A model generated the notes under the pieces. That model worked only from the letters and a program-made list of their open reading frames with translations, searched no databases and had not been told where the DNA came from. Positions 1-5,785 of a stretch of 5,934 bases of DNA are shown here, piece by piece. Location: positions 1 to 5,934 of the forward strand of contig CABQNF010000067.1 in assembly GCA_902465465.1 (NCBI GenBank), written 5' to 3'. Position 1 is the stretch's first letter; each line of letters starts with the position of its first letter. The position numbers and the translations under genes are program-made. This DNA is from an uncultured Collinsella sp. (GTDB taxonomy: Bacteria > Actinomycetota > Coriobacteriia > Coriobacteriales > Coriobacteriaceae).

Positions 1-55
1 GCCTTGCCTTTTGAATGACAAATTGTCGCTCTGGGCGGCGCGCAGCGTCGGCCGG

Positions 56-79
56 TCCGCCGTTCGGTAGAACGGCGGA
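56..79 (-). terminator. Hairpin just downstream of prfA, candidate terminator without U-tract
   Basis: A perfect 10-bp stem (TCCGCCGTTC pairing with GAACGGCGGA) with a 4-base loop starts two bases after the prfA stop codon. On the minus strand it is followed by ACCGGCCGAC, so there is no run of T and it is not a canonical intrinsic terminator. It may protect the mRNA 3' end, attenuate read-through into the next gene, or act with a termination factor. The remaining bases 1-55 show no gene I can support. An AAAAGG-like purine run on the minus strand (about 8-13) could be a ribosome site for a gene starting beyond the edge. Confidence 0.45.
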
Positions 80-81
80 AC

Positions 82-1149
82 TTAGACTGCCTGCGCCAGC
101 TTCTCGGCTCGCTCGGCGGCGGCGAGTGCCTCGATCACGGTGCCGAGCTGATCGCCCAGAAGGACGCCGTTGTAGGTGGAGTTGAAGCCGATGCGGTGAT
201 CGGTCACGCGGTCCTGGGGCTGGTTGTAGGTACGGATCTTCTCGGAACGGTTGCCATGGCCGATCTGGCTCTGGCGCTCGGCACCGAGCTCGGCCTGCTG
301 CTTCTCGAGCTCCATCTCGTACAGACGGGCACGCAGCATCTGCATGCAGACCTCGCGGTTCTGGATCTGGGAGCGCTGCTCCTGCGACTGCACCACGGTG
401 TTGGTGGGCAGATGGGTAATGCGCACGGCGGAGTAGGTGGTGTTAACGCACTGACCGCCAGGGCCGGAGGCGCAGTAGGTGTCGATGCGCAGGTCGGACT
501 GGTTGATCTGGACGTCGATCTCCTCGGCCTCGGGAAGCACGGCGACGGTAGCCGTGGAGGTCTGAATGCGGCCCTGGGACTCGGTCTTGGGGACGCGCTG
601 GACACGGTGCACGCCGGACTCGTACTTCATAACGGAGTAGACGCGGTCGCCCTCGACCTTGAACTCAATGGACTTAAAGCCACCGGCCTCGCTGGGGCTG
701 GAGTCGAGCACGGTAGTCTTCCAGCCGCGCGACTCGCAAAAGCGCTGATACATCTTGTACAGGTCGCCGGCGAAGATGGCCGCCTCGTCGCCACCGGCGG
801 CGGAGCGGATCTCGACGATGGTGTTCTTGTCGTCGTTGGGGTCGCTCGGGATGAGCATGTACTTGATGTCTTCCTCGAGCTGGGGAAGCTTGGCCTCGTT
901 TTCGGAGATGTCCATCTGGAGCATCTCCTTCTCATCGGCATCGGTGGTATCGTGCAGCATTTCCTTGGCAGCCTCGATGTCATCGAGCGCGCCGATGTAC
1001 TCGCGCGAGGCGGCGATGAGGTCGGACTGGTGCGCGTATTCCTTGTTGAGACGCGTGAACTCCTTGATATCGGAGGCGACGGCCGGGTCGGAAAGCTTCT
1101 TCTCGAGCTCCTCGTAGGCCTTGATGATCTTTTCGAGCTTGTCGCGCAT
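82..1149 (-). CDS. prfA: Peptide chain release factor 1 (RF1)
   Basis: Class I release factor that recognises UAA and UAG in the ribosomal A site and triggers hydrolysis of peptidyl-tRNA in the cytoplasm. The 355-aa product has normal family length. An N-terminal helical domain (about 1-100) is followed by the central domain with GGDEA (119-123) and the HRVQRVPKTESQGR block (181-194). PKT at 187-189 is the P-x-T stop-codon-reading tripeptide that separates RF1 from RF2 (SPF). The catalytic GGQ is at 231-233 and the C-terminal RTYNQPQDRVTDHRIG block is at 306-321. The start ATG at 1149 is chosen because the protein then begins MRDKLEKIIKAYEELE, as in the family, and AAAGGAG lies six bases upstream. 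The frame stays open to 1323, but that extension resembles no RF1. Residues around GGQ are unusual: C226, C234 and Y239, where Arg, His/Ser and Asp are usual. Family assignment is certain. Confidence 0.97.
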   Translation of the reverse strand: MRDKLEKIIKAYEELEKKLSDPAVASDIKEFTRLNKEYAHQSDLIAASREYIGALDDIEAAKEMLHDTTDADEKEMLQMDISENEAKLPQLEEDIKYMLIPSDPNDDKNTIVEIRSAAGGDEAAIFAGDLYKMYQRFCESRGWKTTVLDSSPSEAGGFKSIEFKVEGDRVYSVMKYESGVHRVQRVPKTESQGRIQTSTATVAVLPEAEEIDVQINQSDLRIDTYCASGPGGQCVNTTYSAVRITHLPTNTVVQSQEQRSQIQNREVCMQMLRARLYEMELEKQQAELGAERQSQIGHGNRSEKIRTYNQPQDRVTDHRIGFNSTYNGVLLGDQLGTVIEALAAAERAEKLAQAV

Positions 1150-1155
1150 GACGGA

Positions 1156-1162
1156 CTCCTTT
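1156..1162 (-). promoter_or_regulatory. Ribosome binding site of prfA
   Basis: AAAGGAG on the minus strand, six bases before the ATG at 1149. This strong Shine-Dalgarno site fixes the prfA start and argues against the upstream in-frame ATG at 1323, which has no comparable purine run. Confidence 0.8.
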
Positions 1163-1229
1163 ATATGCGTGAAGGTGAAAATCGGCAGAATTGATGGGGC
1201 GCGGGGCGCCGCTGCGGGGGTAAGCCCGG

Positions 1230-1256
1230 CTAGAACATGTCGATCCTCAGATACAT
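1230..1256 (-). CDS. Possible leader mini-ORF of 8 codons upstream of prfA
   Basis: ATG at 1256 followed by codons for MYLRIDMF and a TAG at 1230. A GAAGGG run (plus strand 1263-1268) lies six bases upstream, a good ribosome-site distance. In the same frame a longer version begins at 1283 (17 aa, MYPIREG plus MRMYLRIDMF). It ends 80 bases before prfA. I do not recognise the peptide. It may be a translated leader, or simply chance, since an ORF this short carries almost no statistical weight. Confidence 0.2.
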   Translation of the reverse strand: MYLRIDMF

Positions 1257-1270
1257 GCGCATCCCTTCGC

Positions 1271-1303
1271 GTATGGGGTACATAGTTGCGGTCTAACCCA
1301 TAC
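1271..1303 (-). other. Inverted repeat in the prfA leader
   Basis: Seven-base perfect arms GTATGGG and CCCATAC separated by 19 bases. After one mismatch two further bases can pair, leaving a loop of about 13. The right-hand arm (transcription order) overlaps the start of the 17-codon version of the mini-ORF. It could be an RNA hairpin in the leader or an operator. The length is modest and chance is possible. Confidence 0.3.
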
Positions 1304-1343
1304 ATGATAGCGTGCGCAGGCAAACCTGCATATAACCCGCACG

Positions 1344-1378
1344 GAATCCGACAAAGGGACAGTCCCTTTGTCGGATTC
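1344..1378. repeat. Perfect 35-base palindrome, REP-like element
   Basis: Arms GAATCCGACAAAGGGAC and its exact complement flank a single central A at 1361, giving 17 paired positions with no mismatch. As RNA it would be a stem of about 16 bp with a three-base loop. Neither strand has a T-run after the stem, so it is not a standard terminator. Its last base is also part of the stop codon of the M20 peptidase gene. The perfect symmetry, the mid-stem GGGACAGTCCC core and the place between two genes suit a dispersed REP-type element. From memory, similar AAAGGGAC/GTCCCTTT palindromes occur widely in gut Actinobacteria and Firmicutes. Copy number cannot be judged from one window. Confidence 0.8.
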
Positions 1379-2805
1379 TAGAGCGTGTGGAGCAGAGCGA
1401 TGAAAAAGCGGACACCCTGAAGGTAGACTCGGCGGGTAATGCGCTCGTTGGTGCCGTGGACGCCTCGGTCGCACTCGTCATCGTCGACCACAAAGGCCGA
1501 GAAACGAATGCACTCAGGGCAAATGCGCTGATAGTTGGCAGCGTCGGTCGCACCGATCACGGTCGAGGGGACGATGCTGACAGGAGCCCCGCCCGTCGCA
1601 CTCGGTCCGTTTTCCTCCGTCCCCTTTGGATCACGGAAATAGCGGGCGGCGATGGCGCGAACGGCCTCGAGCCCCGGTCCACCGACACGCGGAGACGGCG
1701 AAGGCTCGGAGCTGCCGGGGCCCAGCTCCACTTCGACACAACCGGCAAGGTCCGCCCCGGCAACCGCCTCACGGCAGCGCGCCACAACGTCGACCACGCT
1801 CGTACCCTCGAGCATGCGGAAGTTAATGTTGGCCCACATATCCTGCGGCATTACGTTGGCGCCGGTGCTGCCACCCTCGATCTGCGTGGGCGCGCAGGTG
1901 GTCGTCACCAGCGGATAGAGCTTTTTGCTGGCGAGGCAATCGCGGACAATGGCATCCCCGTTGGCGGCAATTTCATCGGCCGTGTAGAGCCCCAACTCGA
2001 CGAGTTGAGCGGCAAGCAAGTCGGTCACGCGCGTCGGCCACTCGATATCGCAGATTGCGGTGATGGCACGGCTGAGCACCTCGAGCGATGTGCCGCCGTA
2101 GGGGTTGGACGAATGCCCGCCCTCACTCTTCGTCTTGAGTATGATATCGGCGTAACCCTTCTCCGCGAGGTCGGCATGCATAAGCCAGCCCTCGCCCGCG
2201 CCATACTCGGCAGCCGAAACAATACGGTAGTCACCCTCGTCGATCAGATATTCAAGTTCAACGCCACGCTCCTCGAGCACGCGACCGATCGCCCCCGCGC
2301 CATACTGCGTGGTTTCCTCGTCCTGACCAAAGGCGAGCAGCAGGGAACGCTTATGCTCCCAGCCGTGCGTCAACGCATACTCAACCGCTTCGAGAATACC
2401 TGCGACCTGATCCTTCATGTCGATAGCACCGCGACCCCAAATGTAGGTGTCGTCCACATGTCCACTAAAGGGGGCATACGTCCAGTCAGCCTCGGTGCCG
2501 GGCACCACGGGGACCACGTCCATGTGGCCCATGAGCATGACGGGTTTGAGGGCGGGATCGGAACCTCCAAGCGTCACTAATAGCGAATGGTCGATAAGCT
2601 CGACCTCGCCCGCCGCGAACACGTGCGGCCACGCCTGCTGCATATAGGCGCGCAGGTCGTCGAACGGCTGCCAGTTCACCGCCTCGGCATCCATGCTCGA
2701 GACGGTCGGAAACGACAGCACACGGCCCAGGCGCTCGCACGCGCCAGCCTCGTCTATATCGGCAAAATCGTCCTCATGCGCAAAGAAGCGCCAAACCTCG
2801 GCCAT
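1378..2805 (-). CDS. M20 family metallopeptidase (Gly-Xaa carboxypeptidase / PM20D1-like)
   Basis: Cytosolic di-zinc hydrolase of 475 aa that would cleave an amide bond of a dipeptide or N-acyl amino acid. The catalytic domain shows GHMDVVPV (H94 and D96), WGRGAIDMKD (bridging D129), DEE (catalytic E163, ligand E164) and LIDEGD (ligand E190, as in the DEG motif of aminoacylase 1). GVHGTNER contains the last metal ligand, H450. A lid/dimerisation domain is inserted from about 215 to 335 with GGHSS at 229-233. The WTYAPFSGH and IWGRGA blocks resemble yeast CPS1 and mammalian PM20D1 more than PepV or DapE. There is no signal peptide. The start at 2805 follows an AAAGGA site and begins MAEVWRFFA. 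An earlier in-frame ATG at 2859 adds 18 residues encoded across a hairpin and is unlikely. The gene follows the ABC importer by 72 bases, suggesting import and hydrolysis of a shared substrate. The exact substrate is unknown. Confidence 0.92.
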   Translation of the reverse strand: MAEVWRFFAHEDDFADIDEAGACERLGRVLSFPTVSSMDAEAVNWQPFDDLRAYMQQAWPHVFAAGEVELIDHSLLVTLGGSDPALKPVMLMGHMDVVPVVPGTEADWTYAPFSGHVDDTYIWGRGAIDMKDQVAGILEAVEYALTHGWEHKRSLLLAFGQDEETTQYGAGAIGRVLEERGVELEYLIDEGDYRIVSAAEYGAGEGWLMHADLAEKGYADIILKTKSEGGHSSNPYGGTSLEVLSRAITAICDIEWPTRVTDLLAAQLVELGLYTADEIAANGDAIVRDCLASKKLYPLVTTTCAPTQIEGGSTGANVMPQDMWANINFRMLEGTSVVDVVARCREAVAGADLAGCVEVELGPGSSEPSPSPRVGGPGLEAVRAIAARYFRDPKGTEENGPSATGGAPVSIVPSTVIGATDAANYQRICPECIRFSAFVVDDDECDRGVHGTNERITRRVYLQGVRFFIALLHTL

Positions 2806-2829
2806 GACATCCTTTCGATTGTGATGACG

Positions 2830-2854
2830 AGGGCCGCCCCACCGGAGCGGCCCT
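2830..2854 (-). terminator. GC-rich hairpin between ABC ATPase and M20 gene
   Basis: AGGGCCGC and GCGGCCCT form a perfect 8-bp stem around nine bases. Inside, one U-G and two C-G pairs can extend it to 11 bp with a three-base loop. It sits 23 bases after the restored ATPase stop and 24 bases before the peptidase start. The minus strand continues CGTCATCACA, so there is no U-tract. It may reduce transcription into the peptidase gene or protect the transporter mRNA rather than end transcription fully. Confidence 0.5.
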
Positions 2855-2877
2855 GACACATAAGCGTTTGCGGTCGG

Positions 2878-3664
2878 TTATTTGTCCTCGAGATAACGCG
2901 AGAGGAACTCGCGGGTGCGCTGGTGTTTGGGGGTTACCGAAGAGCTCGGCCGGCGCCGCGTCCTCGAGCACCACGCCCTTGTCCATAAAGACCACGCGGT
3001 CGGACACCGTGCGGGCAAAAGCCATCTCGTGCGTGACGACGACCATGGTCATGCCGTCGGCAGCGAGCTTGCGCATGACCTCGAGCACCTCTCCCACGAT
3101 CTCGGGGTCGAGCGCGGAGGTCGGCTCGTCGAACAGCATGACCTTGGGGCGCATGGCGAGCGCGCGGGCGATGGCCACGCGCTGCTTTTGACCACCGGAC
3201 AGGCGACCCACGGCGGCGTGCGCGAACTTTTCGAGTCCCACGCTGGTCAGATGCTCCATCGCGACCTTCTCGGCCTCGGCCTTGCTCATCTTTTTGAGCG
3301 TGACGGGCGCGAGCGTGCAGTTGTCGAGCACATCCATGTTGTTGAACAGGTTAAAGCCCTGGAACACCATGCCGATGTCCTCGCGGAGTTTATTGATATT
3401 GCAGCGCTCGGCCGTAAGGTCCTGGCCGTGGAACCAGATGTGGCCCGCGTCCGGGGTCTCGAGCAGGTTGAGGCAGCGCAGGAAGGTCGACTTGCCCGAG
3501 CCCGAGGCGCCGATAATGGTGACGACCTCGCCGGGGTTAACGGACAGGTCGATGCCCTTGAGTACCTCGAGCGAGCCGAAGCTCTTGCGCAGGCCCTCGA
3601 CGCGGATGAGCGGCTCATTGGTCTGTGCGGCGGCCGCAACGCCGGTAGTGGCGGTATCTGCCAT
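2878..3664 (-). CDS. Polar amino-acid ABC transporter ATP-binding protein, frameshifted near 3' end
   Basis: GlnQ/HisP-type nucleotide-binding subunit that powers the importer on the cytoplasmic face. Visible motifs: F29 in the A-loop region, Walker A GASGSGKST (52-60), Q-loop Q102, signature LSGGQ (155-159), Walker B VMLFDEP (175-181), D-loop SALD (183-186) and H-loop H212. The start at 3664 has GAGGAG seven bases upstream and lies 22 bases after the permease gene. After N244-P245 the frame breaks at a run of five C (plus strand G at 2929-2933). Removing one base restores KHQRTREFLSRYLEDK and a TAA at 2878, the family's usual ending, for a 261-aa protein. As written, the frame instead adds about 50 foreign residues and stops at 2774 inside the peptidase gene (296 aa). 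The whole ATPase core is intact, so some function may remain. A sequencing or assembly error is the simplest explanation. Confidence 0.93.
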
Positions 3665-3686
3665 GATGATTCTCCTCGTCTTGAGC

Positions 3687-4835
3687 CTAGTTGGAGCTGG
3701 GCAGCGTGGCAGGGGCCTCGGCGCCGAGCTTTTTGCCAAAGGCTTCGAGCAGGCGGCTCGCCACGAGTGTCAGGATCAGGTAGACCACGAGCGCCACGCA
3801 GTAGACCTCCATCTGGCGGTAGTACACGCCGGCGACCGTGGTAGTAGCGTACATAAGGTCGAACACGCCGATGACCGAGAGCACCGACGAGTCCTTGATG
3901 TTGATGATGAGCTCGTTGGTGAGCGCCGGAATCGCGTTTTTAATGCCTTGGGGGAACACGACTTTGCGCATAGCCTGCCACTGCGACAGGCCCAGTGAGC
4001 GCGCTGCCTCGGCCTGGCCGGGATCGATGGACTCGATGCCGCCGCGCAGGACCTCCATCATGTAGGCGGTGGAGTTGAGCGAGATGGTGACGAGGCCGGC
4101 GGTGAAGGTGCTCCAAATCTGGTTGGCCTGGGCGGTCTCGAAGCCCATACCGCGCAAAACGGTGAAGCCCGCGTAATAGATGAGCAGGCCCTGGACCATC
4201 ATGGGCGTGCCGCGCACGATGGTGGAGTAGATGGTCGCAAAACCACGGCCGATGCTCTTAAAGAAGCGCACCAAATCGTTATCCACGCGGTCGAACGTCT
4301 GAATACGCAGGAACACAAAGAGCAGCGCCAGGAAAAATGCGATGACGGTGCCGAAGGTCGCAAGCGCGATGGTGATCTCGATACCGCGGATGAAGAAGTC
4401 CCCGCTCTTGTAGGTCATGTAGACCAGGCTCGACAAAAAGTCGCTGGGGTTGGAATCCGAGACAATACTCACCTGCACCAGGTCGATAAACGACATGACG
4501 CAACGGTCCACGAAAAAGATTGCCGCGATGGCGACTACAACATAGCTACCCAGGCGCGCGCCGTGGCGGAAACGCTCGGATGAGAACGGCGACTTTTCGC
4601 GATAGTCACTCCAGTGCATAAGCTTGGTGACAAGCGCCGCTGCCGACACGACAATCCAGGCCCAAAGAATCGCCCAAAGGCAATCCTGGAAGATACCGGT
4701 GGGAGCCAAGAAGCTCAGCGGCGTGGGGTTGCGCTGGCTAAACGCCAGGCCGAGCGCCGCGATGACGCTCGTGCCCAGGTATACATAACGGTGGTCGGCC
4801 TTGATAAAGGAGGCCAGACGATTGATGGTTTTCAT
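3687..4835 (-). CDS. Amino-acid ABC transporter permease (His/Glu/Gln/Arg/opine type) with N-terminal membrane extension
   Basis: Inner-membrane channel subunit, 382 aa. The canonical permease domain starts near residue 148 (FFIRGIEITIALATFGT). It contains IVRGTPMMVQGLLIYY (206-221), GGIESIDPGQAEAARSLGLS (265-284), the EAA loop that docks on the ATPase, and the NELIINIKDSSVLSVIG block (307-323). The usual family length is about 215-250 aa. The first 147 residues carry three further hydrophobic segments at about 18-33, 50-71 and 95-116. The first loop after the second segment is rich in Lys/Arg (71-94). Three extra spans starting in the cytoplasm leave the core in the standard orientation, so the topology is self-consistent. 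The start ATG at 4835 lies ten bases after the binding-protein stop, with a G-rich ribosome site overlapping that stop, which indicates tight co-translation. Substrate specificity cannot be read from the permease. Confidence 0.94.
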   Translation of the reverse strand: MKTINRLASFIKADHRYVYLGTSVIAALGLAFSQRNPTPLSFLAPTGIFQDCLWAILWAWIVVSAAALVTKLMHWSDYREKSPFSSERFRHGARLGSYVVVAIAAIFFVDRCVMSFIDLVQVSIVSDSNPSDFLSSLVYMTYKSGDFFIRGIEITIALATFGTVIAFFLALLFVFLRIQTFDRVDNDLVRFFKSIGRGFATIYSTIVRGTPMMVQGLLIYYAGFTVLRGMGFETAQANQIWSTFTAGLVTISLNSTAYMMEVLRGGIESIDPGQAEAARSLGLSQWQAMRKVVFPQGIKNAIPALTNELIINIKDSSVLSVIGVFDLMYATTTVAGVYYRQMEVYCVALVVYLILTLVASRLLEAFGKKLGAEAPATLPSSN

Positions 4836-4839
4836 GCTG

Positions 4840-4846
4840 CCCCCCC
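4840..4846 (-). promoter_or_regulatory. G7 ribosome binding site of permease gene, overlapping upstream stop codon
   Basis: Seven consecutive G on the minus strand, the first being the last base of the TAG that ends the binding-protein gene. Four bases (CAGC) separate the run from the permease ATG. It is the only purine-rich run near that start, so it probably serves as the Shine-Dalgarno site. Homopolymers of this length can slip, which would change the site strength or spacing. Confidence 0.6.
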
Positions 4847-5772
4847 TATGCCGGCTGACGATCGAGGCACGCGTCCCACATTTGGTCGCGCTCCTCTTGG
4901 CTAATGCCCTTGAGTGTCTTGTCGATGAGCTTAAGCAGCTTGTCCGAGCCCTTGCGGCAGCCGACATTTGCCGTGACCTCCTGCTTAAAGCCCTCGCCCT
5001 CGGCAAATTGAATCGGCACGATACCTGGGTTTTGGGCCATATAGCCCTTCTCGTTCTCGGTGTTGTAGGTCACGGCGTCGCAGGTGCCCTGCAGCAGGTT
5101 CGAAAACACCGTGGGGACCGAATCGACCGGGTTCTTGTGGACAACGCCCGGGATCTCGTCGATGACGGTATCGAGCATGGTGTCCTTTTGGCCGAGCACC
5201 GTGGCACCACTGAAATCACTGAGCTTGGTGGCGTTCTGGTAAGGCGAGCCCTCTTTTACGAACAGGCCAAAGTAGCCGATAAAGTACGGATCGGAAAAGC
5301 CGACGGACTCCTCGCGCTCGGGCGTAGCGCTCATGCCGGCGATGATGAGGTCGATCTGGCCGTTGTTGAGCGAATCGATGAGACCCGAGAAGCTCTGTTT
5401 GACGGCAACGGGCTCGCCGCCGAGGGCCTTGCAGACGATCTTGGCGATCTGCACGTCGTAGCCATCGGCATAGGCGCCCTGCACGTTGTCGATGGGGATG
5501 GTGTACTCGCTGGCCTCGGAGACCTGCCAGTTGTACGGGGCGTAGGCTGCCTCCATACCGATGCGAATCTTGTCCTTGCCGATAACGGAATCGGACAGGT
5601 CGTCGCGACCGCCGCCCGTCGTGGGCTGAACCACCTTGAGCGTGGACGGACGCTGACAGCCGGCGAGCGCGCCGGCGACGACGGAAGCGCTCGCAGCGAG
5701 AGCGCTACCCAAAAAGATGCGACGGCTGCATACCGGCTGGGTCTGCATGCCGCGCTGTTGCCGAGGTTGCAT
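4846..5772 (-). CDS. Polar amino-acid ABC transporter substrate-binding lipoprotein (SBP family 3)
   Basis: Extracytoplasmic solute-binding protein of 308 aa that captures the substrate for the importer. The N-terminus has a long polar region, SRRIFLG (16-22, a near match to the twin-arginine signal), a hydrophobic stretch (23-35) and the lipobox LAGC with C39 as the lipidated cysteine. The family-3 fold begins at KIRIGMEAAYAPYNW (68-82). ADGYDVQIAKIV (102-113), FSGLIDSLNNGQIDLIIAGMSATPER (128-153), FSDPYF (159-164) and GQKDT (194-198) follow. R153 is the expected carboxylate-binding Arg. At CDAVTYNTEN the position that usually holds an acidic residue for the substrate amino group appears to be N237. 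The ending GISQEERDQMWDACLDRQPA resembles lactobacillal and streptococcal lysine/arginine-type binding proteins. The start at 5772 has GGGAAGG six bases upstream; the in-frame ATG eight codons later lacks one. First gene of the operon. Confidence 0.94.
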   Translation of the reverse strand: MQPRQQRGMQTQPVCSRRIFLGSALAASASVVAGALAGCQRPSTLKVVQPTTGGGRDDLSDSVIGKDKIRIGMEAAYAPYNWQVSEASEYTIPIDNVQGAYADGYDVQIAKIVCKALGGEPVAVKQSFSGLIDSLNNGQIDLIIAGMSATPEREESVGFSDPYFIGYFGLFVKEGSPYQNATKLSDFSGATVLGQKDTMLDTVIDEIPGVVHKNPVDSVPTVFSNLLQGTCDAVTYNTENEKGYMAQNPGIVPIQFAEGEGFKQEVTANVGCRKGSDKLLKLIDKTLKGISQEERDQMWDACLDRQPA

Positions 5773-5778
5773 CTGGTG

Positions 5779-5785
5779 CCTTCCC
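5779..5785 (-). promoter_or_regulatory. Ribosome binding site of the binding-protein gene
   Basis: GGGAAGG on the minus strand, six bases before the ATG at 5772. It supports this start over Met9, which is preceded by GCGCGGC, and keeps the long polar N-region of the signal peptide. Confidence 0.7.

Larger units (their letters stand above)
1150..1343 (-). other. prfA leader / intergenic region
   Basis: About 190 bases between the palindrome and prfA without a confident gene. In transcription order it holds a TATCAT hexamer (around 1305-1310) that could be a -10 box but has no convincing -35 partner. Next come an inverted repeat (1271-1303), a possible mini-ORF with its own ribosome site (1230-1268), and a small GC hairpin (1198-1210, GGCGC pairing with GCGCC). 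The prfA ribosome site follows. Because the neighbouring peptidase gene ends at the palindrome, prfA probably has its own promoter here, but I cannot place it with confidence. Confidence 0.4.

Noticed and set aside
196..1194. Long open frame on the plus strand (332 codons) opposite prfA
   Set aside because: The translation is rich in repeated Leu/Gly/Val/Asp/His, typical of the antisense of a high-GC gene. The opposite strand encodes unmistakable RF1.
1150..1323. 58-residue N-terminal extension of RF1 from an ATG at 1323
   Set aside because: RF1 proteins begin at the equivalent of MRDKLEKI. The extension has no similarity to the family, and a strong ribosome site precedes the ATG at 1149.
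1344..1378. Palindrome as an intrinsic terminator
   Set aside because: Neither strand has a T-run after the stem, and the perfect symmetry is more typical of a repeat unit. A terminating role is possible but not shown.
1387..2580. Plus-strand open frame of 397 codons opposite the M20 gene
   Set aside because: Antisense shadow. It has no recognisable domain, and the minus strand carries a complete set of M20 motifs.
2915..3844. Plus-strand open frame of 309 codons opposite the ATPase
   Set aside because: Its His/Asp/Leu-rich composition mirrors the ATPase codons and it extends into antisense of the permease. No family is recognised.
4836..5006. 57-residue extension of the permease upstream of 4835
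   Set aside because: It lies in a shifted frame over the binding-protein C-terminus, is Arg/Ser-rich and low in hydrophobic residues, and has no ribosome site.
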